A stretch of 64,000 nt of DNA from contig OZ316896.1 of the NCBI GenBank assembly GCA_973895155.1, forward strand, positions 2,914,001-2,978,000, given 5' to 3'. The notes beneath the pieces are model-generated. The model did no database searches and was not told the DNA's origin. It was given only the letters and a program-made list of their open reading frames with translations. Positions within the stretch are counted from its first letter, which is position 1. Every line of letters begins with the position of its first letter. Positions 1 through 12,300 of the stretch are shown in pieces. The stretch is from Marsupella aquatica (taxonomy: Eukaryota; Marchantiophyta). The position numbers and the translations under genes are program-made.

Positions 1-1384
1 GGACATAAAACAATTACTGTAGCTAATTTTTGCTAAAAGTGGCTGATCCTTTCTGCAGAGGTAGAATCTAGCAAAGCTTTGCCACTAAAAAAAAATGCTG
101 GGAATCACATGAGCCTTGGCAAAATTAAGATTGTTACATATACAACTTGCTATACATTGCATTTATAAAGTCTCAACAAGGATATCTTGCCTTGCAAAAG
201 TAGTTCCCTGAAGAGATTCTAAAAACAGTTTCATTTTCATTTTCATTTTCAGACTGATTTGTCTGGATATTTCAGGAGGGACAAAATCAACCAAGATATT
301 TTTTATGATTGAAAAGTAACTGTTGCGAAACACAAAGCAGAAGGGCCAAGTAATAATCACAATTGCTTTCCTCCAACATTTGTTCAACTTGTGATTTCTA
401 CCACATAAATTTAGTCTTAATCACTTACAAACTTTAAGGAATAAAAAGTAAGTTCTAAGTAACCCTACAGAATTCCTACCACACTCATCTTTAGTTGTTT
501 GGACCATCACCCTAAAGCATCCACCCTAAAGCACGTTAAAAAAAATCCTCCAAGCATAGTGTTTGAAGGCATGATGATCTTTATATTGCCATATACAGTA
601 TGCCATCATGTTTGGCTCCCATATTATATGTCTCAAAAGAACGTCACAACTACTTCCCCAGTGACTGAAGTCTAAGATTTGTATAATGGGATTATCATAT
701 CTTTCATCACTTCTATTTATGTAGAAAGTACAGTCGCTTGACATGTGATTGGTCTCTTGAAGTTACAAGTATCTGGCCATGTATATATCACAGTGCCTGA
801 GGGCAAAAAATGCTGAACCAGGAGATATGACCCCAAAGGCAAAGCAACCCGATGAATGGGAGGAAGAGAGGGAAAGGGCCATGTTCTTTTGAGAGCAAAA
901 TTTGCATGAATTGAGATGATAGCAAGATACGTCAGCAAACGTAGAGCAATACAACAAAATAGTTGCCGATTAAGTGGGGTTTGATACAAAATGTTTCCAA
1001 TTCAATTTGGAAAACACTACCAGCAATCTATTTGCAGAACTTGTTATGTCAAAATTATGGCTAGCAAATGGGCACAATGATGGATGGATTTTTGTCAATA
1101 TGCCCCCCCCAAAATAATGGACAGCAACGTGAGACATTCATGCTATTCTGCAACCAGATTTTAAGAACGTGGATCAATAAGAATTTCTAAATGTCAATGG
1201 TCCCTCTAGTGCTGTACACTCAACCTGCTTACATGGGATGTTATGGGGCCTCAATTGGAGGTTTTGAAACTCTGAGGAAGTTGTATGAGAAAATACATTT
1301 GAGAACTGGATCCACATAAATTCATGCTGTTCCCCAAAAACGTCACTCTTCCAACTCTGATCACTAGAGATTTTGTGAAAATTG
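1..1384. other. Intergenic or untranslated sequence, no gene seen
   Basis: No coding region, RNA gene or transposon end is supported here. A short CATTTT run at about 230-252 resembles a polypyrimidine tract and ends in CAG, and there is an eight-C run near 1104-1111. The stretch lies downstream of the minus-strand hypothetical gene at 1385-2434 and may include its 3' untranslated region. Confidence 0.5.
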
Positions 1385-2434
1385 TCATTCTCTACCAAAA
1401 GGCACCATGTTACAATTTTCTTTAAGCCACTGGTTCCTTGGCGTGGCAACACTAATCATCTTGCTGTGATTTATCATCACGTGCTCAGGTGACCAATCGA
1501 ACTGCCTGTCTGAACTAGAGCCTGATCTAAGAGACATCTCTTCGAGCTCACAATTCTCATCTATTCTGGAGAAACACGTACAATTACCGTTAACATCACT
1601 CCTTGGAATAACCATGGAGTCCATACACATCCCATTGTAGTCTAGGCATTGATTGTTATCGTACTGAAGCTGCCTGGCAGCTTGTGGGTGGATGGTTTCT
1701 AATGGCGTCCTTGTGGTTTGAGGAGGATGAACTTTTTGTTGGATGTCTTCACAATATAGTTGTGAGTCTTGTCCGTCTTTACGATCTTGCAATGCTTGAA
1801 GTTGTTGACTTGCATGGACAATATTTTGGTGAAGGTTTTCTTGAATTTTCTCAAGTGTGGCAGAGAATAGTTCGTTGCTCATATAATGCTCGTCGTCAAT
1901 GAGAGGGAATTCTTCCAAACCTCTCAATTGATTCAATTGCTCTTTCGTCATTATGTTTGTGTCCGAATGCTGATTTGCAAGGGCATTTCCAGAATCCCAC
2001 TCGAAGCAAGGACATGCCCATCGATATTTAGGGCTAGGAGAGCCACTGTTGGGTCTCTGCGTTGCAATTTCTTTCCTTTGTGGAGTACTAGGACGAATTT
2101 TGGATGCATGCTCTCGTTTGTTTGGTAGGCAGCTTGAAGAACTTGTACACTTACTTGTGGGTGACTTGAAGAGAGGGACCTCTTTCCTCAACTTATGGCT
2201 TTCTGAAAGCTCCACCCGGGCTTGATAGAGCCAGTCACCCAATTCTGAGAGAGCCAGTCCATTTTGCACCCTTTGTTGGACCCATTTCTGGAGATAAGTC
2301 TTGCCTTTGAACTGAGGGGAATTGAGAACCATTTGCACCATTTGTAGAACTCCTACTGCTGCATGAAGGTTGTACTTTGACACCAGCCTCCCTCTTTTCG
2401 GCGTGCGCTTGTTTCCTCCGAATACACATTTACC
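1385..2434 (-). CDS. Hypothetical protein, long 3'-terminal coding exon
   Basis: An open frame of about 350 codons ends in TGA at 1385-1387. I do not recognise the family. The frame continues upstream of any ATG into a likely splice acceptor (AG at 2435-2436, minus strand), so this is probably the last coding exon of a spliced gene; an in-frame TGA lies just beyond. The N-terminal part is basic and then helical, with a segment rich in Q, V, L and W (LQKWVQQRVQNGLALSELGD). The middle is Ser/Thr/Pro-rich. A Gln/Leu-rich stretch about two-thirds along (QENLHQNIVHASQQLQALQD) could be a coiled coil, and the C-terminal third is acidic and Ser-rich. No signal peptide or membrane segment is seen. Plus-strand frames over the same bases look like shadows. 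The upstream exons are not resolved; one weak candidate is at 3808-4050. Confidence 0.55.
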   Translation of the reverse strand, partial: GKCVFGGNKRTPKRGRLVSKYNLHAAVGVLQMVQMVLNSPQFKGKTYLQKWVQQRVQNGLALSELGDWLYQARVELSESHKLRKEVPLFKSPTSKCTSSSSCLPNKREHASKIRPSTPQRKEIATQRPNSGSPSPKYRWACPCFEWDSGNALANQHSDTNIMTKEQLNQLRGLEEFPLIDDEHYMSNELFSATLEKIQENLHQNIVHASQQLQALQDRKDGQDSQLYCEDIQQKVHPPQTTRTPLETIHPQAARQLQYDNNQCLDYNGMCMDSMVIPRSDVNGNCTCFSRIDENCELEEMSLRSGSSSDRQFDWSPEHVMINHSKMISVATPRNQWLKENCNMVPFGRE

Positions 2435-3807
2435 CTGAGGACCCCATCCTTCTTTTGATCATAAATGACCTAAAAACTGTCTCCATAGCGCTAGATTTGC
2501 CATATAAGAAATTATACTTCAAGCTGTGCTCCAAGTATTATACTTCAGTTAGAATCCCATGATTCACGGAGATCTGCACTGCTAGCTTCTTCGGTAATGT
2601 CCTCTGCCGTGCTCCTTAGACGTGCTTATTGACACGGGTACTGATATTGGTGATTCGTGAACATTGACCAGGCCAAATCTATCAAGCCAGCGAAATTAAG
2701 GCTCCAGAATCCAGAATCATATCGAACTTCCTCAGACCTAAGAACAGAAAACAGAAACGGTGACCAACAATAAATCTGACAGGCAGTGCATGGAATAAGT
2801 TGTCAGCAAGTAAAACTTCCTCCATAGATTACTGATGCGACAATTACGAAATGGAATTGATCAGAGGACAATGTTCCCACCAAGTCGAACAGAGTCCTAC
2901 CCGTTGAGTGGATTTGACGAGGAAAATAGAATGTAAGCTTGCATTGGCTTGCAAGAGAGCTTTCTACCATGATTCATCTATGCTTGCGATCTATGTAAGT
3001 TGATTTACAATCTTGATTTCTTTGTCAATGTTATTGCATCTAAGCGAACAAGAAATCAAATTCACAGGAGGTATTGATTGCAAGCTCTTAATCTTGGGGA
3101 GTTGATATGTAGAGTGCACCTTGTTGAGTATTTGGTGTTGTTTTGATCCAATTTTGTACTTTAGATAGGCTGTACCAGTTGACTAGTTTTCGAAGTGGTA
3201 TGGGAAGAGAGCTTCGATCCAACTTGTAACTAGGAAGAAAGCTGCTTGGACTACTAGAACCTTAGGTTCATAAGTGCTTCTTCACCTTGTCCTATGGATT
3301 CGGCAGTGTACTAATTTACCCCACACACCCTGGGATGAAGGTTACACGTATGATGGGAAACATCCCTACCATCCTTTTTTCACCTTTCTTAACCGTCTCT
3401 CTCCCCTTCTTTCCTTCATCCTTGCAATCTCACCCTAAATCTGTGCAGCCTTTCCCTTCTCAATTGTCTACAATCAATCAAAACTGGGTAGTCACTATTA
3501 CACCCTATTAATCAGGGTAGAATGGGACATATCCCGAGCACCAATTAGACCCTGATTCAGAGGGCAAGCAGTCTCTCAACACGAACAAGTCTGGTAGCAA
3601 TAAATTGTGACTGGTATTGAAGGATGATAACTGCTGGTAGACTGTGTTCTGTGTTTGCAAGAGTAGACTTAAATGCCTGCCAAACAAAACATAAAATGAA
3701 GGTAGCACTCGATCAAATGGTCATTAGTCCCTCATCACCTTTGTCTAATGATTTGCTCTGTTTCTCAATGAGCTGACCTTGGCCCATTAAACATCCGCAG
3801 TATGAAA
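2435..3807. other. Probable intron or intergenic sequence
   Basis: No supported coding sequence. If the exon at 1385-2434 has upstream exons, this stretch would be intronic. It holds a pyrimidine-rich patch at about 3368-3425. No repeats or transposon ends were seen. Confidence 0.35.
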
Positions 3808-4050
3808 TCATGAACTAGGTCGTGGACCAACTCCTTTTCTTTCTATACAGCTCTCCAAAATGAAGGATGAACATTGGAATTTTCTTGCAACCAGCTTTAA
3901 GCCGTCCAGCTCCTCCCTAGACAGAGTAGATGCTTGTCTCAAAGCCATTTCACGGTCACACAGAGCATGCCATCTTGATATCCGGGCGTGGTCATAGTAT
4001 TGACCGCAAACGAGCTGATCGACCATGGATTCGCTCCGCAAAGCCGCAAG
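3808..4050 (-). CDS. Possible upstream exon of the 1385-2434 gene
   Basis: On the minus strand a good pyrimidine tract followed by CTGCAG ends at 4051. It opens an in-frame stretch of plausible composition (for example MALRQASTLSREELDGLKLV) up to a stop at 3808. A phase-0 GT occurs within it, which would match the phase-0 acceptor at 2435, but that donor is weak. The link to the downstream exon is inference only, and the stretch may be a chance frame. Confidence 0.15.
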   Translation of the reverse strand, partial: LAALRSESMVDQLVCGQYYDHARISRWHALCDREMALRQASTLSREELDGLKLVARKFQCSSFILESCIERKGVGPRPSS

Positions 4051-5241
4051 CTGCAGCCAGCAAAGAGGATCGAGGAGGACAATAAAGACTACTGAACACT
4101 ATTCTTGTCAAGAAGGGCCCCTCAACCAAATTCTATCGAGTGTGCCACGATCAGAGGGGTTGAACTTGTAAGGGGAATCTGGGTTGCACCTCACAAGTAA
4201 CAGTAACGGCACTCTGTTATCTTTGCGCGTTAGTAGAGTATTGCCCAACTAAGCCTAAGATTACAGTCACTTTTGATCCTGGACTAGCCGAGGATTACAG
4301 TTACCTCACTCATTCACTGTCGCCATTCCGAGCTCAATAGTTTGAGGGAGGGCTATCGGTGGACCTCTTCAATTTACTTCATTACTTTGAGGATGGCTAA
4401 TCTTTGAATTGATTTTCCTGTTGTAATTTAGAGCCAGAGTGCACGAGTCGGGCTTGCTGTTGCCAACAAATGGAACCTGAGAAACTTGAGAAAGCATTCT
4501 ATCTGATCCATATAACCGAGTTCAAGAGCAGGGAGTTTAATGCCTTGATGCCTTCGGCACACCGGGGCGTTAGTTTGCTGGACAAACGTAGTATGACCAA
4601 GCAAGGATATGCAACTAATGACAGGAATTCTTGACCGACATATATAAATCAGAGTACGTATCAAAATCGATTGGCTCAACCTTATCGACAAGTTGGTGCA
4701 CGAATCGTAGTCATTTGATATTCCCTAAAGTCTGCAATTGAGTGACTTTGAATCTCTTGGTTACAATCCTGATAACGATAATTTGTTAGCTGTCGGTGGA
4801 TTTTAGTCTCGATGACTGAGAGTTTGCACTCTACGGCTGACAGAGGGTAGACTGAAGATCGACCAATTCGAGAGTGTTGGAACAATACATAATTGGTCAG
4901 TCTGAAAGGCACTCTGATACTACTCAAACTGGATAGACCGCCTATCAAACAAGTAAACTTTGGTATTCTTGGCAATCTCGCCCCGTGCTCAGGAGAATCA
5001 AGGCCCAAACGTCCAATCCGGAATCTATTCAAAACGAGTAAAATTAGTCGCGAGTCATGTATCACTATGGTACTTCTGGAATGACTGCTGCTCTTCCGCC
5101 GTGAAGTCTCATTCTGTACAGGCAGGCCGAGAAATTACCCCACAGAATTCTGCAAGGGCTGATGCAGTGGGCTGATCAAGGCTGATTTCTCTCGATCTAC
5201 CGAAATTGATTGGCCAGCGAGTTCTCTCAAACTACAAGCTA
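4051..5241. other. Intergenic, between DMP gene 1 and the hypothetical gene
   Basis: No supported gene or repeat. It contains the 3' flank of DMP gene 1 and, if the candidate exon at 3808-4050 is real, the 5' side of the hypothetical gene. Confidence 0.4.
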
Positions 5242-6072
5242 CTACACACGATTCATTGGAGAAGAAGTTGCAGAGCCTCGATTGGGGCTCATCTGAGACA
5301 TTGCATTGCTAATACCACGATTAGGACTACGATAAAGCGGAGAGGTAGCCGGCGTCGGCGTAGGTGAGAGACTTGCTTCGTAGAAGGGATTTCCGCGGGC
5401 GTTTTTAACTTGCAGGAGAAGATCTGCGCTGGAGTCCTTGTTGCCATTCTTCCCCAGCAGAAACTCTCTATCGCCATTCTTCTTCAGCGTGGTTAGCGTG
5501 GCCGTCGCGGTCGCAGAAACTAGCGTGGTCTTGCCGCTGATGAGAGCAAACCCGATCCCGTTCCTGGCATGCGGGGCGAAAGCGAAGTACATCCCCACGA
5601 TGATACCAACGAGAAGAGGAATCGTCTTGATAAGTGTTGGCGAAAGATGAGAGTAGAAGCAGGTGATGATAGGAGACGTGAGCAATGCGAGCGCACTGAA
5701 TACGATGAGGTTCAGAATTCCGTTGACAATGTCGAATACGTTGAGGATATATTTGCCTGTACCGTCGTCGTAGATCATGCCCACCACATTTTGGAGACCA
5801 GAGGACGGAAACTGAGGATTGAAGAGCCCCTTACAGGTCACAAATCCGTAGTAAACCTTGCCACTCGAGGTCGTGACGCTGTCAGTGAAATTTAGTGCGA
5901 AGCAGATGAACTCGAAGATGCCAATGAGCACGCTTGTCACGATCTTCTCCACTTGCCCACAACTCCCGTTGTTGGTGAAAAGAGGGGCAAGCGTCTGGAA
6001 CGCCAGGTAAGTCCCGGTTGGAAGCAAGTTCGAGAGATTACTAACAATATCCGCGCCAGTGGTCGTCGTCAT
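5242..6072 (-). CDS. DMP: DMP (DUF679) family membrane protein 1, 276 residues
   Basis: This is a single-exon gene of the plant DUF679 membrane protein (DMP) family, small endomembrane proteins of about 180-250 residues with four predicted transmembrane helices. Known members act in endomembrane remodelling during senescence (Arabidopsis DMP1) and in gamete fusion (DMP8/DMP9; the maize homologue affects haploid induction). Family signatures seen are NLLPTGTYLAFQ and PLFTNNG near the N terminus, FTDSVTT, YYGFVT and HARNGIGFA. Hydrophobic segments lie at about residues 17-33, 43-62, 113-136 and 148-170. The ATG at 6070-6072 aligns with the start of DMP gene 3 and is the natural start. After the fourth helix there is an unusual hydrophilic tail of about 100 residues rich in Ser, Pro, Asn and Thr, with two SPNRG motifs. 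The closest paralogue in the window is DMP gene 3 at 51.1 kb. Confidence 0.93.
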   Translation of the reverse strand: MTTTTGADIVSNLSNLLPTGTYLAFQTLAPLFTNNGSCGQVEKIVTSVLIGIFEFICFALNFTDSVTTSSGKVYYGFVTCKGLFNPQFPSSGLQNVVGMIYDDGTGKYILNVFDIVNGILNLIVFSALALLTSPIITCFYSHLSPTLIKTIPLLVGIIVGMYFAFAPHARNGIGFALISGKTTLVSATATATLTTLKKNGDREFLLGKNGNKDSSADLLLQVKNARGNPFYEASLSPTPTPATSPLYRSPNRGISNAMSQMSPNRGSATSSPMNRV

Positions 6073-9000
6073 CTCGAAAACCTCTTACAATCCAGAGTAC
6101 GTGGCTCAGCTACTGCAACACTTCGAAGGTCGAAGAATTCTCCATAAAGAATCAATCAACGACGCCTTTCCGCTCAATCCTGTGTCCTGCTCCAGGTTCC
6201 AGCTTAGACTAACTGTACGAAAGCTACAGACTGGATCATAGGGCTCAACATTCCTAGCAATTAAGACTTGCAGAGACTATCACCTGAACGAATTCTAGTT
6301 TCGAACATCTTGTAGGCACTAACGGGACTAAAATCAACTGCGGCTTCCGAAATCATCTAACACTCCATTCGGCCAGTTTAACTTCAATTCGCAGCTGAAA
6401 TCACGAACTGATTTCACTACCGCTTCGATGGATATATGATATCCGAGAATTTGGACCAGCACTTCCACTGGACAATAAGCCAATGATGCCTGCAAAAGTC
6501 GAAGTTTCAAACCATGAATTGCAGGAGACACGCAATGAACTAGCTCGAGCTAGTATTCGCTCAATCGACAATCGCATATATAGCTCCGGATAGTTGATAG
6601 AGAGACCACAAATTGTGATGTGTAGGAAGTTGGGGAAAGGGACCAGTACCGGTTCAGAGGCTCATACCAAAATATCGTCAAATGAATCACTATCTGCTAG
6701 AATATAGAGGACATCTGTAACTTCCGATTCTGAATTTGACAGTAGGTTGACGAGGACGAGCTCAAGCTATTGTCGCGTTCATTGAGGTGAGGACGTGGGG
6801 TGACGAACTCCTATTCAATTGATACCCAAGGGAAGCTGAGAGGGATCAAAGTTGACGTCACAATCACACTAAGGACATGAATACCGAAGTTCTGTCTGAG
6901 AGCTGGACTAGCTTAACAAAGAGGGACTCGATCTAGCCCGTGGCGCTTAACCGTGCTGTCTACTTCCACAACGAAGGGAGAATCCACTCACTACTCTGTT
7001 GGAATGGGGATCCACGGAGGGGCTTCAAAGAGCTTCAGGTACAGCAGTCCAGACTTTGCGGAGCTACTAGAAAAGGTAAAAATAATATTCCTTGGATAAC
7101 TGTCTCGACTCGGAGGATCCCACGAAGGCGTGTGAGATTCTGCAATTCAATGCTGTGTTCATGGATCACTCGGGCCAGATACACACCCATATATAAGCCA
7201 GGGTGTTTAGGGAGCAGACCGGAACTAGGCCCATTATTTTTTTAGTTGTGCCTTTGATTGAACCGCTTAGTTTATCTAACGATGATGTGCAAACGTGTAA
7301 GACTGGCAAAGGCCGGGAGAGAGTTGATAGGAAAGTAAGTTCCCCTTGGACATTAGTATGACGGTGAACTTAAGTCGACCAGGACCTGAAACCCTCCACG
7401 ACCGGATGGACCTACATGTCGCCATCAGTTTCTGCTCAGTAATATAATAAGCCACCTTTATATTTGGCGGTTGTGTCACGGGAGGTGATGCTGTCGACAC
7501 AGGAGCCCTTTTCCAGAAGTTCCAAAGGTACCTCCTGAAGTACAAGTTGAGGGACTGTCTGGCCTCTAGTCCTGAAGAAGCTCATGCTGCAGAGCCGAGG
7601 CATCTACAACTCTGGGTTCTAGTGAACAACGCATGGGACGGCCTACATCCTGACGCTGTTAAAAATAAGCAGGACCCCAATTTGTACCCAGCACATTTTG
7701 ACCAACCTTTTCCCGCAGTTCAATTAAGACCTCCGCAAATTCAATTCGGAAGTTGAGAAGCAAGCTGCTCATCTCACTGAATCAAAAAATAATGTCAAGA
7801 ATGTCCACTAGTCCGTCCATGCGGTGAAGTGTCAGAGAATCGTGGCCTGTTGACTCCAATGTCCCTTGTGCATGGATGATCCTGTCTGGGCAACTTCTCC
7901 TTTCCTTAGAGAGGTCCCGGGGCAACAAATTAACACGCAAGCTCCACAATTGAAAGGACTTAGTCCCCAACCTTTTTCACTCAAAGCTGCGTTTACCCAC
8001 CAGTTCATTAATTTCGTCGACATACCGTCGTGCTTGCCATTGAAGAGAAAATGTGCATGTCAGTGGATAAGTACAGTATACTAGTGAGAAAATGCAATGG
8101 AGCTACAGCCCGCCTTCCCCGAGAAAGAAGCTCATAACAGAGACACGCTCGGGGTAGACCATTCCTCATTTGCTCGCTTTGGATCCTCTTTCTCTGGCCC
8201 TGTAGCATTTCGATTTCATACATATGTAATTGGGTATCGTGCGATTGAAATGTACCGGACTAGTGTCTTATTAGAGTTCTCGGGCTTGGGAAAGTGTGGA
8301 CTGTGGATGTTCCGATCTTACTTTAATTCTAAGCTGCGCTGAAGGATCCCACTGATTGTAGGCTGGCATAGACCCTGGCACTTCACTGTTGCGATGCTAT
8401 GGCCAATGTAAGAGGCTGAGATCGATCCAAAGCAATCCAAGTAAGCTAAGCCCTTAAATGTGTCGTAAAGACTTCGATATCGGAGCCTAAAGCACTCGAG
8501 GACACGATTGAGGTCACACCGACTTGAGTGCTCTCAAAGGTAGTGATGAATGGATTGTTGATTTCGGACGTGCCGTGAAGCAAGGAGCCGGCCAGGCGTG
8601 CAGAGGCCCTCGATAATTCTGTGGCAAATCCTATGGGGCCCCACAGTCATCTCTATTTGTTCCGAGCCTGAGGGCTAGGTTCCATGGGGCTGGGAGTAAG
8701 GAGTACTGGTACTGTCATAATTTTTAAGCCAATAATATTACAGCTTTTCGAGGGACTGAGGGGTGTACAAATACTATAGTAGGGAATATGATTTTCCCTC
8801 ACACTCCTTGTTAAACTTCAAGGTACCCCCTGCCCCTCTATATGAACAGTATAGGGCATTCTCATTGGCTCCTGAGTCAAAACTCATACATTTAAAATAC
8901 GGTGTACAACTTGGCATATGGTGTATTTGGACCCCAGGGGGTGTCAGAGGGAGTGATCGTACTCCCTGCCCCTGGCCCATGGAACCTGGCCCTGAGAGCC

Positions 9001-9106
9001 CAATAAACAGGGGCAGGGAAAGACCCCAAGAAGACCAAAGAGGCCCAACAAGTCAAGAGACTAAGAAGTAAACAAAAAACCAGTAAACTGAGAGCCAGTG
9101 GTGGAA
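6073..9106. other. Intergenic, upstream of DMP gene 1
   Basis: Apart from the candidate TATA box at 6575-6583, no gene, RNA or mobile element end could be supported. Open frames of up to about 100 codons occur on both strands but overlap each other, lack family motifs and look like chance. Confidence 0.45.
6575..6583 (-). promoter_or_regulatory. Candidate TATA box for DMP gene 1
   Basis: On the minus strand the sequence reads CTATATATG about 500 bases upstream of the DMP gene 1 start codon. Similar CTATATA boxes lie upstream of two other minus-strand genes here (20251-20260 and 52541-52550). The distance implies a long leader or an untranslated 5' intron. This is inference from motif and position only. 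Confidence 0.3.
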
Positions 9107-9303
9107 TGTCACCAGAGCCTTAACAAAAAGGTGTTCTCAGACTAGGTATTTTCTCCTCATAGGGGGTCTTAACCTCAAAATTTAATGGACCTTAACTTAG
9201 GCCTGAATGTGACCACAGCCTTACAAATTGGTGTTCTCAAACTAGGTATTTGCTCCTAATAGGGGGTCTTAAAACTGAAAATTTAATGGACCTTAACTTA
9301 GGC
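9107..9303. repeat. Tandem repeat, two units of about 100 bp
   Basis: Two diverged direct copies start at about 9107 and 9208. Both carry the order GTCACC/GTGACC, GTGTTCTCA, ACTAGGTATTT, TAGGGGGTCTTAA, AATTTAATGGACCTTAACTTAGGC. No coding potential is seen. Confidence 0.75.
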
Positions 9304-12300
9304 TCAACTTGCATGTGAACAGGCTTATGTTTTAAGGCCCTAAAACTATAAGATACCATCATCTGATTCACTTAGACTTTCAGGCTATTAGCCCCTGGTG
9401 ATGCAGGCGTGATGGCATATTTTGGGGCAAACCAAGGGCCAGGGCCGCAACCCTTCCAGCCCTTGAAGGTTCCAACCTCTGAATGCTAATAAACCAAAAT
9501 GTGTCCTGTGTAGTCTGTAGTGCAACAGTGGGCAATGACAAAGACTGATTGAATGCAAGGGCACCCCAAGAGCACAAGCAATCATCACACGTAGCAGCGA
9601 CAAGAGCTGCCTTTTGCCAAAAACTTTGCAAGTGCTTAGGGCTGATTTCTCCACGGCTCCATTCGTGCAAGTTGGGTCTTACTATTTAAGGTTACAGCAG
9701 AGGAAGTTATGGACTACCAAATCAGAATGAATAATTTTTTGCCATAAAGATTGGTCATATGCCATGATCACAAGTCAGTGTGATGGCTATTGAAAAAAAA
9801 CTTTTGCACAACCCTGTGAAAAGCTATGGCCATTTTTTTCCCAAAAGCCATCATCCGCAACTTTGAAGCTTGAGACACCCTAAGAGTAACCAAACACATA
9901 ATCTTTGGAGAAGTTCTAATGCTTTGTGTATTAAGAAGCAATTTTGCAACAACCTTTGGGGAGAAAATGAAAAGAAGCTGGCCAGGGACCCTCTTGTTTC
10001 TGGAGTTTGTGGTCTTGACTAGTGGCTTACATAAGATGTGAGCGAATGTGACAAACATTCTTGGTAAGATTCACTTGTGGAGAACTGCCACAGATCTTTA
10101 GAATGACATTTACTCTTCAGTGCCTCTCCATACCACGAGGTAGACAATGCATGTGGGCAGTTGTGGACTTTGAAGGGAACTCAAAGTGTATTCAGCTCAA
10201 AACAGATGTTCTTGTTTTTCCTCTGGAGTGATTACTTAGGGAGCTGTAAGGCTACCAATGAAGTAGCCATTTTAGTAATATTATTTTTAGATTCCTCACA
10301 ATAAGGATCACCCTGCTAGAATAGTAGTTGATTTTCCAACTAACATCATACCCACTCCATGATTGCACCAACCTACCAGGTTATAATGCAACCAACTGCT
10401 GCCTTCACAAACAAAATAAACATTGCCTTATTAGGAGGCGAGACTTAGTAGTACAAAAAATCTGAACTTTGAATTTCTATCCCAAGACTAAGCAAGTGTC
10501 ACACTGAACTTTCCTCATTTCCTTCTCAGCTTACGTCTCACCTTGAAAAGTAACTAGAATTATTTACAATGGCAATTTCCTCGTATGCACACAAACTCAA
10601 CAAACTAATATCTTAGACATCTTCCTTTGGTGCCTCCAACCACTGACATAAGATGGCGCGAACCAGGATGTTGCCACACTTTAAGGAGCCACATTTATTG
10701 AAGGCAATACTTAGACGTGGAATAACAATCACAAGTCTCCTCTTCAGAGTATAAAGTCTCGAGGCAAACCTAATAAAACAAAGAGTACACGCCTGGAACA
10801 CCCCTCTGCTCCTCTCCCTTGTGTACACTCTATGTGTGCTTCCACTCAGGCAATATATATCCACTTAGTGGTGGCAGTTGTCGTATTGAAATTAAAAACT
10901 TTTCCCATTCCTAATTAAGCCCAAATAATTCAAGTCAATGCTCAGCCTGAATCTGTTCGACAACTATCCCTTTTTACAAACTAACCTGGTAGAAAGAAAC
11001 CTTCAAGCAAGCAGCAAAGTGCCAAACATCGTTGGAAAGGAAATGTGTGTTGAGTGATCCAAGCAACGTGCTGTGTAGATAGGAAGGTCAGGAAAACCTT
11101 GAATGGGGAAACCTGTTGACTTCTCAGACTCTACGAGAGATTTTGTTTGGTATCTTCTCGTCAATTGTTTCCTTGTCTACCCTTGCACGCATCTTTCCAG
11201 CTTTTCCCCTCAGAAAACTTGTACAGTAGGTTTCTCGGTTGGAAGATACACATACAATTGCAACTTTTTGTCTCCAGTGTGCAATTGATATTCTTTTAGA
11301 CAGGATGAGGTCATTCGACACCTTCAAGCCAAATGGCACATGGAGCGAAACGGGACAGCTGTTGGGACATTATGGTCGCCTTGCACACGCCTCTTTTAAT
11401 CCAGGCGGGAATTCAGGCCAGTGAATAAGCACAACCCTTCAATCAGCACATATGATAATTGTTTTCCCTCTCGAAGAGAAGCCTGCACTTCCCTTTCGTT
11501 GTGTGTTGAAATAATTTCTTTTGGCTTTTTCCTCTTTGGTCTTTCTTTCACACTGCTTGAACACTTCAGCTTCATCCATCCATCCAGCCTTACCTTTCCG
11601 AATATTCAGTTCACTCAAACTGTGAGATTGACAATCATTTGGTTTAATTTTGACTCCCTGACATGCAGCACCCTCACTCGGCAACAGAAGTCATGATATT
11701 GAATCGACAGCTCTCAAATTCGAAACCCTTTGGTTTTTGGGACAATTTCGTGTGTTCCCCAAACGAAAAAATGACGTTCCCGAACTTTGAGATATGTTAC
11801 TTTGGGGTTATGCTGAGCCTGGTTTAATAATGGACGTCTTAGGACTTACTGGACGAAGTAAAATAGGATTCCCACATTACTGTTTTTCTTATAACTATGC
11901 CAAACGATATCAGTATGGAGTTTGATTTTTGTCGAATTGGATCTTACAGTCAACGCTGGCAACTAGCATAATTCTTCCTGGAGTCAAGAGACGAAGTCGT
12001 TTACAACCTCGCTCAGGATGGGTGCCACGTTAACATTCTCTATGCCAGCCTCCTCCTAGAGTTGCTGTACTATGAAGTGGGCAGTACCGAGCTTCCCTCG
12101 TGATGTCTGTCTCGTGCAGTCCGAGATGTCTGCTTAGAAACAACAAATCATGAGTGCTGGATGTCATGGCCCAATCAACGCAATGCACGTTCTTCTGGCA
12201 GCCTAGGACGGTGCAAACAAATGATTGCTGTCTTGGCCCTTACATCATTGAGCTACGGTAATGACCACATCCAACTCTAGGCCTCATTACTCAGAGCAAT

